A DNA stretch of 7,131 nt from JAIXRY01 sp964444515 (lineage in GTDB: Bacteria > Patescibacteriota > Minisyncoccia > Phycocordibacterales > UBA9973): positions 1 to 7,131 of the forward strand of contig CAYUGY010000028.1 of the NCBI GenBank assembly GCA_964444515.1, read 5' to 3'. A program made the translations under genes and the position numbers. Shown here one piece after another: positions 1 to 5,363 of the stretch. The notes beneath the pieces are model-generated. The model saw nothing but the letters and a program-made list of their open reading frames with translations. It did not search any database and had not been told where the DNA came from. How positions within the stretch are numbered: position 1 is the first letter of the stretch; the number at the start of each line of letters is the position of its first letter.

Positions 1-44
1 AAATAGTGTCGATTTTTGTTTGTCTTTTATGTTACAGTGGGGGT

Positions 45-518
45 ATGGAAAAAGCAGAAAAAGACAACATTGTTGAACTGGTAACACTTGCTGATACTGC
101 GCAACTTGCAGAAGAACTTGTTTCATTGGTCTCAGAAAATGCACAACACGGTGTTGTTGGTGCACAGGCAATACTCCTCTCGGGCACACTCGGCACCGGC
201 AAGACAACTCTTTCACAAGCAATCGCAAAAAAACTTGGTGTCACCGAAAACGTCATCTCTCCAACTTTTATTCTTATGAAACGATACGAAACCACAAATG
301 ATTTGATAAAAAATTTGGTGCACATTGATGCATATCGTCTCGAGAACAAGGGTGAGATGAGTAGATTGGAATGGGAAGAATTGATTACCCAAAACAACAC
401 ACTTATCTTGCTTGAGTGGCCGGAAAAAGTTTCAGGAATCAGTTTACCGGAAAAGACAATCACTGTTTCACTGGTGCATGAAAGTGAAGGGCGAAGATGT
501 GCAACAATTTCATTTTAA
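45..518 (+). CDS. tsaE: TsaE, tRNA t6A threonylcarbamoylation ATPase
   Basis: The product is a 157-residue P-loop ATPase of the TsaE family. With TsaB and TsaD it supports formation of N6-threonylcarbamoyladenosine at position 37 of ANN-decoding tRNAs in the cytoplasm. A Walker A loop GTLGTGKTT lies at residues 47-55, where many family members have GDLGAGKT. Family signatures follow in order: SPTF (72-75), HIDAYRL (93-99) and LLEWPEK (about 122-128, Walker-B-like with E124-W125). The length matches the usual 140-160 residues. I chose the ATG at 45 because the in-frame GTG at 6 adds a 13-residue tail outside the family. No well-spaced Shine-Dalgarno is visible, since the G-run abuts the ATG. 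A weak -10-like TATGTT at 28-33 may serve as promoter. polA follows after 18 bp, so the two are probably co-transcribed. Confidence 0.92.
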   Translation: MEKAEKDNIVELVTLADTAQLAEELVSLVSENAQHGVVGAQAILLSGTLGTGKTTLSQAIAKKLGVTENVISPTFILMKRYETTNDLIKNLVHIDAYRLENKGEMSRLEWEELITQNNTLILLEWPEKVSGISLPEKTITVSLVHESEGRRCATISF

Positions 519-536
519 AAAACCATTTCAAAAAGT

Positions 537-2906
537 ATGGCAAAAAAACTAACGGACAAAAATAAAAAGACACTCGTATTACTTGATGCACATGCAATCA
601 TTCATCGCGCATATCACGCACTACCAGAATTTGCGACGCGTGCTGGTGTTCCAACTGGAGCACTCTACGGCATCATTGCGATGGTGCTCAAAATTACTGA
701 AGACTTGAAACCAGATTATATTGTTGCGTGTTACGATCTTCCACAAAAAACATTTCGACATGAAGCGTATGATGCCTACAAAGGAACACGCGCAAAAACT
801 GATGACGCACTCATTTCACAAATCGTACAATCACGAGAAATTTTCGACGCATTAAATATTCCAATGTATGACGCACCAGGATTTGAAGCTGATGATGTGC
901 TCGGTGCAATTGCGGAACAAACAAAAAATGATGAACAGTTGAATGTGATTATTGCGTCAGGTGATATGGACACACTACAGCTTGTTGAAGAAAACCGTGT
1001 ACAAGTCTACACCTTGAAAAAAGGATTGAACGATACTATTATCTACAACGAAAAAGCAGTGGTAGAACGATTTGGATTTTTACCAATTCAAATTCCAGAT
1101 TACAAAGGATTGCGCGGTGATACATCCGACAATATTATCGGAGTGAAAGGTATCGGAGAAAAAACCGCAACGAGTTTGATTCTTGCATATAAGACAATCG
1201 AACAATTGTTTGTTGCGATCAAAAAGGACAGAGATAGTGTGAAGAAAAAGGCAAACGTAACTGATCGTATTGTTGACCTTTTGATTGAAAACGAAGAAGA
1301 AGCATTGTTCTCAAAAACACTTGCAACGATTCGCCGTGATGTGCCGATTACATTTGTACTTCCAGAAGAATTCAAAAAAAATACCGAACGAGAAAAGTTG
1401 ATTGCACTGTGTCAGAAATTTGAATTCCGAAGTTTGATTACACGCATCGAAAAAGTGTTTGGATTTGATCCAGTCAAAGATGAAGTTGAAATCAAAGGTG
1501 ACGATATTTTTTTGGTGAAGAAATTGAGTATTGCAACATCATTGATCAACTCAGAAGACAAAGAACCAGACATCGGTGCAATTTTATTTCATACAAAAAC
1601 ACAAACGATTGCAGATGCAGAAAAAGTGTTGATGCAAGATATTAAAAAAAATAATTTGGAATTTGTTTTCGATATAATCGAAGTACCACTCATTCCAATT
1701 ATTTCTGAACTTGAACAAAATGGTATTTTGATTGATGTTGCGTATTTGAAAAAATTAAGTGTTGAATATCACACAACCTTCGATAGTTTGGAAAAGAAGA
1801 TTTATGAATTGACTGGTGAGACATTCAACATCAATTCACCAAAACAATTGGCAGAAATTTTGTACGACAAACTAGGTTTGTCTGATGGAATTAAAATGAA
1901 AAAAACTGCTGGTGGTGCACGTTCAACAAAAGAAAGTGAATTGTTGAAAATGAAAGATGCACATCCTGTCATTAGTGTTGTTTTGGAATATCGTGAATTG
2001 CAAAAATTACTTTCAACCTACATTGATACATTGCCTGCATTGGTAAAAGAAGATGGGAGAATTCATGCACACTTTTTGCAGACCGGAACTACAACTGGAC
2101 GTTTTGGTTGCGAAAATCCAAATCTCCAAAACATTCCAATTAAGACAGAATTAGGAAAACGAATTCGCAATGCTTTTGTTGCAAGCAAAGGTCACACACT
2201 GATTTCGTTCGACTATTCACAAATCGAACTTCGAGTAGCTGCCATGCTTGCAGGTGATGCGTATATGGCCGAAGCATTCAATCGAGGAGATGACATTCAC
2301 ACTGCAGTGGCAATGAAAGTCTTTGGTGTAAGTGAAGCTGATATGACGTATGATATGCGACGCCGAGCAAAAGTCATCAACTTCGGTATTCTCTATGGAA
2401 TGGGGGTGACAGCACTCAAAGATGCTTTGGGAACAGATCGCAAAGAGGCTCAAGCATTCTATGATAACTATTTCTTGGCTTTCCCATCAATCGCTGGCTA
2501 TCTAGAAGGAATCAAAGAATTTGCCAAAAAGCACGGATTTACAACAACCTTGTATGGGCGACGGAGATATTTCCCGAACATCAAATCAAGTATTCAATTT
2601 ATCCGAGCAATGGCTGAACGTACTGCAATCAACGCACCGATTCAGGGAACCGCTGCTGATGTTATGAAATTGGGTATGATCAAAGCTCAGACAGAACTCA
2701 CAAAGGTTGGATTGAGTGAAAAAGCCAAAATGGTGCTCCAAGTACACGATGAAATCATTTATGAGGTAGAGAATGCTGTAGTAGAAAAAGTGACGGAAAT
2801 TGTCAGCAAGGCGCTCGTGACAGCAATGCCAGATGAACCAAAACCAACAATTGCAGTTCCGCTTGCTGTAGGAATAAAACAAGGAGAAAATTGGGGTGTA
2901 TTGTGA
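537..2906 (+). CDS. polA: DNA polymerase I, 5'-nuclease plus polymerase, no 3'-5' exonuclease
   Basis: The product is a 789-residue family A DNA polymerase that would fill gaps and remove RNA primers during lagging-strand synthesis and repair. The 5'-nuclease domain spans residues 1 to about 303: acidic residues D17, D67, D119, D120, D143, D145, D195 and D198, the YKGTR segment at 81-85, and a helix-hairpin-helix GVKGIGEKTA at 202-211. The polymerase domain spans about 381-789: TGR at 520-522, PNLQNIP (528-534), motif A FDYSQIELR (D559), motif B R608/K612/F616/Y620 in the O helix, and motif C QVHDE (H737, D738, E739). The catalytic set is complete. Only about 75 residues separate the domains and no DEDDy exonuclease motifs are present, so proofreading is absent; E. 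coli PolA has about 928 residues and Taq 832. The ATG start has no obvious Shine-Dalgarno. The stop codon lies inside a hairpin. Confidence 0.97.
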   Translation: MAKKLTDKNKKTLVLLDAHAIIHRAYHALPEFATRAGVPTGALYGIIAMVLKITEDLKPDYIVACYDLPQKTFRHEAYDAYKGTRAKTDDALISQIVQSREIFDALNIPMYDAPGFEADDVLGAIAEQTKNDEQLNVIIASGDMDTLQLVEENRVQVYTLKKGLNDTIIYNEKAVVERFGFLPIQIPDYKGLRGDTSDNIIGVKGIGEKTATSLILAYKTIEQLFVAIKKDRDSVKKKANVTDRIVDLLIENEEEALFSKTLATIRRDVPITFVLPEEFKKNTEREKLIALCQKFEFRSLITRIEKVFGFDPVKDEVEIKGDDIFLVKKLSIATSLINSEDKEPDIGAILFHTKTQTIADAEKVLMQDIKKNNLEFVFDIIEVPLIPIISELEQNGILIDVAYLKKLSVEYHTTFDSLEKKIYELTGETFNINSPKQLAEILYDKLGLSDGIKMKKTAGGARSTKESELLKMKDAHPVISVVLEYRELQKLLSTYIDTLPALVKEDGRIHAHFLQTGTTTGRFGCENPNLQNIPIKTELGKRIRNAFVASKGHTLISFDYSQIELRVAAMLAGDAYMAEAFNRGDDIHTAVAMKVFGVSEADMTYDMRRRAKVINFGILYGMGVTALKDALGTDRKEAQAFYDNYFLAFPSIAGYLEGIKEFAKKHGFTTTLYGRRRYFPNIKSSIQFIRAMAERTAINAPIQGTAADVMKLGMIKAQTELTKVGLSEKAKMVLQVHDEIIYEVENAVVEKVTEIVSKALVTAMPDEPKPTIAVPLAVGIKQGENWGVL

Positions 2907-3076
2907 TGGGGTCACAATACACGACCTTTTGAGATAGATTTCGAGCTTCGCGAAGAAATATATCCAAAAGGCTAAAATAGTCTGGGGGACTATTTTAGAA
3001 GGTTGTCGATATTTTGAAAGTGTTAACGCATCAAAATATCATACAACCTGAACAGCACCTGTAAGGTGTACTGTTC
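2896..3076 (+). other. Cluster of five consecutive hairpins after polA (candidate structured RNA)
   Basis: This is the first part of the 270-bp gap between polA and the next gene, and nearly every base can pair locally. H1 (2896-2922): 11-bp perfect stem, loop TGGGG, containing the polA stop. H2 (2925-2971): about 21 bp with small bulges, tip CTTCGCGAAG. H3 (2972-2998): 11-bp perfect stem, loop TGGGG again. H4 (3001-3048): 6+10 bp, 13-nt loop containing GTTAAC. H5 (3050-3076): 6+5 bp, loop GTA. Hairpin lengths are 27, 47, 27, 48 and 27 nt. The pairings are read directly from the sequence; an RNA function is inferred. It could be a structured polA 3'UTR, a processed or independent small RNA, or a cluster of extragenic palindromes. 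A weak possible promoter (TTGCAG at 2851, TAAAAC at 2875) lies just upstream. No protein-coding ORF is convincing here. Confidence 0.6.
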
Positions 3077-3100
3077 CTGTAGGGAAATGCTGGATTAATA

Positions 3101-3140
3101 AAAAAGCGGATTTTGACGAAGTCAAAATCCGCTTTTTCTT
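3101..3140 (+). terminator. Rho-independent terminator of the tsaE-polA unit
   Basis: A perfect 17-bp stem (3101-3117 with 3121-3137) closes a GAA loop. It has a GC-rich centre (GCGG/CCGC), an A-tract on the left arm and TTTTTCTT on the right. It ends the tsaE-polA transcript and the hairpin cluster. The symmetry means it could also work on the opposite strand. Confidence 0.9.
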
Positions 3141-3170
3141 GTACTATTCCATCATACTTTTTGCTATACT
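3139..3170 (+). promoter_or_regulatory. Extended -10 promoter of the methyltransferase-holA unit
   Basis: TGCTATACT at 3162-3170 is an extended -10 element (TGn plus TATACT at 3165-3170). A -35-like TTGTAC lies at 3139-3144, but its 20-bp spacer is long, so the TGn motif probably compensates. Transcription would start about 6-7 nt after the -10, which is essentially the A of the ATG at 3177. That predicts a leaderless mRNA and fits the lack of a Shine-Dalgarno. Confidence 0.65.
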
Positions 3171-3176
3171 CTCTCT

Positions 3177-3659
3177 ATGGAACCAACTCCGAAGAAACCA
3201 AAAAGTGTACATATTATTTTATCAGAATCATATTTGACCTTCATTATTTTATTTATTCCAGCAATGTTGTTGGATACGTACTTTAAACTGGACACGCTTG
3301 TTCATAAGAATTTGGGAATTATTGGCTGGGTGCTACTCTTTTTGGCACCACTACTTATTTATTGGGCGCAAAAAACCTCAGCTGCTTTCAAAAAAGCCTA
3401 TGAAAGTGGTACTCCTATTACCCCAAGTTTCTTTATGCACGGGCCGTACAGAGTTACTCGTCGACCAACACACCTTGGAATCACAATGTTGTTTGTTGGT
3501 TTTGCACTGGTTGTTGCAAGTCCGTTTGCGTTGATGTCTGCGTTGATTGCGCATTTAGTTACTCAAATGAGCTTCATTAAGCGAGAAGAGTGTATTTTAC
3601 TTGAAAAATATGGTGAACCATATCAAATTTACTGCAATAAGGTTGGTAAATGGCTATGA
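3177..3659 (+). CDS. Isoprenylcysteine carboxyl methyltransferase / phospholipid methyltransferase-family membrane protein
   Basis: The product is a 160-residue integral membrane protein of the bacterial ICMT/PEMT-like superfamily, whose members use S-adenosylmethionine to methylate lipid-like or prenylated substrates at the membrane. After a short charged N-terminus come hydrophobic segments at about 18-37, 46-63 and 100-130. The family signature is HGPYRVTRRPTHLG at 88-101, the counterpart of the usual GPYxxxRHPxYxG, followed by the C-terminal REE (136-138), LLEKYGEPYQIYCNKV (141-156) and GKW (157-159). The arrangement and length match small bacterial members. The true substrate is unknown, and bacterial homologues are often not prenyl-cysteine enzymes. 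The ATG at 3177 sits directly behind a -10 element. The stop overlaps the next gene by 4 bp (ATGA), implying translational coupling. Confidence 0.8.
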   Translation: MEPTPKKPKSVHIILSESYLTFIILFIPAMLLDTYFKLDTLVHKNLGIIGWVLLFLAPLLIYWAQKTSAAFKKAYESGTPITPSFFMHGPYRVTRRPTHLGITMLFVGFALVVASPFALMSALIAHLVTQMSFIKREECILLEKYGEPYQIYCNKVGKWL

Positions 3660-4345
3660 TGACATTGGTTGTTGGTGGTGATTATAAAAAGAGAAGCTTG
3701 TACCGAGGGAAACACCTCGGTGAAGATTTTGTTGTATCATCAGCGGAAAACATCAAAGAAGTACTTACTGAAATAACTGCAACATCACTTTTTGAAGAAA
3801 TGAAAGGTGTGGTATTTGTAAATATCTTCTCAGGAAACAAAGCAGAAGCTGACTGGAAACTTATTTTGGAACAAGCATCAACCGGAACTCGTAAATGTAT
3901 TTTTGAAGAAGAAAAAACTATTGCAGGACTTGCGCCCTTGTGTAAGAAATACAAAGTCGAGGTATTAGATCTCAAAGAAAAAGAACAATCAACATACAAT
4001 CCTTTTTTGATTACCGATGCGTATGGTGCAGGTGATAAGAAGGAACTATTCAGTTTATTTATGGAATCTCTCGAACGAGGTGAAGTGGCAGAGGAAATAC
4101 ATGGACGTATTGCTTGGATGGCAAAAACCTTGGCAATTGTTGAATTATCATTGAAAAATAAGGACGAAAGTATTGTTTCTGAAATCAATCCATTTGTCGT
4201 ATCAAAAACAAAGCGTCTATTGGCAGGGCAAAAAAATCGGTCTTTTATGAAAGAATATGGTGAATTGGTAAGTATGTATCACTTGGGACATCGAGGAGAG
4301 GGGGAAATGATGTATTTGCTTGAACGGTTTTTGTTGAGTGTGTAG
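3656..4345 (+). CDS. holA: Compact HolA-like protein (DNA polymerase III delta subunit family)
   Basis: The product has 229 residues; full-length HolA has about 330-340. Numbering here counts from the alternative ATG at 3650, two codons upstream. The N-terminal part (SLFEEMKGVVFVNIF at 46-60, then a helix and RKCIFEEEKT at 81-90) resembles the domain I pattern 'slFg.rrlVvv...'. The C-terminal half (ITDAYGAGDKKELFSLF at 121-137, HGRIAWMAKTLAI at 151-163, NPFVVSKTKRL at 180-190) resembles the helical collar domain of delta. The lid region normally between them is missing. In the clamp loader, delta opens the sliding clamp. I inferred the family from motif pattern, so a diverged paralogue is possible. 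I chose the ATG at 3656 because it overlaps the upstream TGA as ATGA; 3650 and 3659 are also possible. A terminator follows 47 bp after the stop. Confidence 0.62.
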   Translation: MMTLVVGGDYKKRSLYRGKHLGEDFVVSSAENIKEVLTEITATSLFEEMKGVVFVNIFSGNKAEADWKLILEQASTGTRKCIFEEEKTIAGLAPLCKKYKVEVLDLKEKEQSTYNPFLITDAYGAGDKKELFSLFMESLERGEVAEEIHGRIAWMAKTLAIVELSLKNKDESIVSEINPFVVSKTKRLLAGQKNRSFMKEYGELVSMYHLGHRGEGEMMYLLERFLLSV

Positions 4346-4392
4346 AAAGTAATATTGAAAGAAATTTTCTTTGTAGTGAAATTCAAAAAAAG

Positions 4393-4419
4393 AAAGCCTT
4401 CTGTGGGAGAAGGCTTTTT
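4393..4419 (+). terminator. Terminator of the methyltransferase-holA unit
   Basis: The stem AAAGCCTTCT (4393-4402) pairs with AGAAGGCTTT (4408-4417) around the loop GTGGG and runs into a T-tract at 4415-4419. An A-run precedes the stem, so it may act in both directions. Confidence 0.88.
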
Positions 4420-4474
4420 ATAATATCTATATTTGGTTGTGATTGTCTAAAGAACGAATGAGGGGAAAGTTGTC

Positions 4475-4495
4475 TAATAATTAACTTAATTATTA
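4475..4495. repeat. 21-bp perfect AT-rich palindrome
   Basis: TAATAATTAA, a central C, then TTAATTATTA form perfect 10-bp arms. There is no T-tract or GC core, so it is not a normal terminator. As DNA it could be an operator for a dimeric regulator. It lies about 55 bp upstream of the -35 of the candidate small-RNA promoter. It could also be chance in AT-rich sequence. Confidence 0.4.
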
Positions 4496-4502
4496 AAAAG
4501 GG

Positions 4503-4542
4503 ATCAAATCCATTTTTTATTGGCAAGTGCCAAAAGTTTGAT
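4503..4542. repeat. Nested inverted repeats (small hairpin) in the intergenic gap
   Basis: ATCAAA (4503-4508) pairs with TTTGAT (4537-4542) around an inner hairpin TTGGCA-AG-TGCCAA (4520-4533). No coding or terminator role is evident. It ends exactly where the candidate promoter region begins. Confidence 0.4.
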
Positions 4543-4549
4543 TGTCGCT

Positions 4550-4577
4550 TTGTTAATAGTGCCTCCTCTGATATAAG
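4550..4577 (+). promoter_or_regulatory. Promoter for a candidate small RNA
   Basis: A -35-like TTGTTA (4550-4555), a 16-bp spacer and an extended -10 TGATATAAG (TGn at 4569-4571, TATAAG at 4572-4577) form a good sigma-70-type promoter. The predicted start is about 4584. No convincing protein gene lies downstream on this strand before the palindrome at 4749-4800, so the promoter suggests an RNA gene. Confidence 0.5.
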
Positions 4578-4583
4578 TATACA

Positions 4584-4800
4584 AGTTTTTGGAAAGTGTG
4601 TCTGTGGATAAACCACTAATGATGTTACTGCTGATTACCAGAGACACACGATTTTTGCACTACAAAAATCGTGTCGAAAGAAAGAATATGGCGAAATCAA
4701 ATTCTTTTTTCGACCACTGTTCAAAGTAGAAAAAATGCCTCTTTGCTCGGACATAACAATAATAAAAACACCCATAGGTGTTTTTATTATTGTTATGTCC
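4584..4800 (+). ncRNA. Candidate structured small RNA, about 200 nt, family unknown
   Basis: The segment starts about 7 nt after an extended -10 promoter and ends in a strong palindromic terminator. Fold A: GTGTGTCT (4596-4603) pairs with AGACACAC (4642-4649), continuing as TGG/CCA and TAAT/ATTA with a 9-nt bulge. Fold B: the 12-bp stem ACACGATTTTTG (4646-4657) with CAAAAATCGTGT (4663-4674), which shares 4646-4649 with fold A, so the two exclude each other. Fold C: 4673-4687 pairs with 4700-4713 (14 bp, one bulged G). I do not recognise tmRNA, SRP RNA, RNase P or 6S RNA in it. A 36-codon ORF (4619-4729, ATG ATG start, no Shine-Dalgarno) crosses the hairpins and is probably incidental. Transcription is inferred, not shown. 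Confidence 0.38.
4749..4800. terminator. Bidirectional terminator: perfect 24-bp-arm palindrome
   Basis: Arms 4749-4772 and 4777-4800 are perfect inverted copies around the loop CATA. The inner core is AAAAACACC/GGTGTTTTT, with T-rich tails on both strands. On the minus strand it lies 23 bp past the dsbB-like stop and would end that operon; on the plus strand it would end the candidate small RNA. The arms continue beyond the U-tract (GGACATAAC) to a length that simple termination does not need, and a weaker match extends outward (CTCT at about 4739 with AGAG at about 4806). Confidence 0.8.
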
Positions 4801-4823
4801 TGCGCAGAGCCTTTCAAAATTTT

Positions 4824-5360
4824 TTATTGAGGAGTTTGTTTCGAAGAGTTTTTGTTTTTACAAACCAAAATGCCGATGATTGCGATAAATACACACAAAG
4901 ACATCAGTGGAATAGTTACAAAACCGAATTCGTTGACGAAGTTTTGTGTACAAGAAACATTTGCCGGGCAAGGAATCAGTGGAGAGAGTCCGAAATTGAG
5001 GGAATTGTGATAGAGAGAGATTGTTATACCGAAAATAGCCAATATGCTGATTGTCCATACAGAAACAGTCGATTCTTTCTTCCAAAAGCCGATGAATGCA
5101 AGAGGAATCATTGGAAAGAGTGCGATTCGTTGCCACCAACAAAGAACACAAGGGGTGTAGTTATATCCAATAGAGTACACAAGACTTCCCAAACAAGCAC
5201 CGCTGACAATAATACCTATCAAAAATAACGCTTTTTCTTTGATAAAAAGAGTAATTTTGTGATTTGGTGCAAAAAAACTAAGAAAAAATACCTTTAGTCC
5301 GAAAATTCCGATAATAAGAGCCCCAATTGCTGAAAATGTGTTGAATATTTCTACTGACAT
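4824..5360 (-). CDS. dsbB: DsbB/BdbC-family thiol oxidase
   Basis: The product is a 178-residue membrane protein of the DsbB family, which reoxidises an extracytoplasmic thioredoxin-fold protein and passes the electrons to quinone. It has about five hydrophobic segments (roughly 8-30, 44-65, 76-92, 100-118, 147-167). The signature PCVLCWWQR (70-78) holds the first redox pair C71/C74 and the conserved QR. The second pair is C131/C137 in PCPANVSC, followed by FGFVTIP (145-151), all in the DsbB/BdbC order. Length and topology fit the short BdbC type. It is the second gene of a minus-strand operon. The TAA of the thioredoxin-fold gene is only 3 nt before this ATG, so the two products are very likely partners. 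A palindromic terminator follows. Confidence 0.88.
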   Translation of the reverse strand: MSVEIFNTFSAIGALIIGIFGLKVFFLSFFAPNHKITLFIKEKALFLIGIIVSGACLGSLVYSIGYNYTPCVLCWWQRIALFPMIPLAFIGFWKKESTVSVWTISILAIFGITISLYHNSLNFGLSPLIPCPANVSCTQNFVNEFGFVTIPLMSLCVFIAIIGILVCKNKNSSKQTPQ

Positions 5361-5363
5361 ATA

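Noticed and set aside
6..44. N-terminal extension of TsaE from the GTG at 6
   Set aside because: The added residues (MSIFVCLLCYSGG) are not part of the TsaE fold, and the ATG at 45 gives the normal length.
2896..2998. CsrA-type GGA-in-loop sequestering RNA
   Set aside because: The loops are TGGGG without an A(N)GGA motif, so the known binding rule is not met.
3001..3048. Integron attC site
   Set aside because: The GGTTGT/ACAACC arms look superficially similar, but the core-site consensus, the unpaired bases and any integrase or cassette are missing.
2896..3076. CRISPR array
   Set aside because: The hairpins do not share a repeat sequence and there are no spacers of constant length; no cas genes are nearby.
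4383..4817. Two minus-strand ORFs of 77 and 60 codons
   Set aside because: They translate terminator and palindrome sequence (for example ending KAFFF) and have no start signals or recognisable features.
4671..5228. 185-codon plus-strand ORF
   Set aside because: It runs antisense through the dsbB-like gene and the palindrome, has no family features, and the minus-strand gene has clear motifs.
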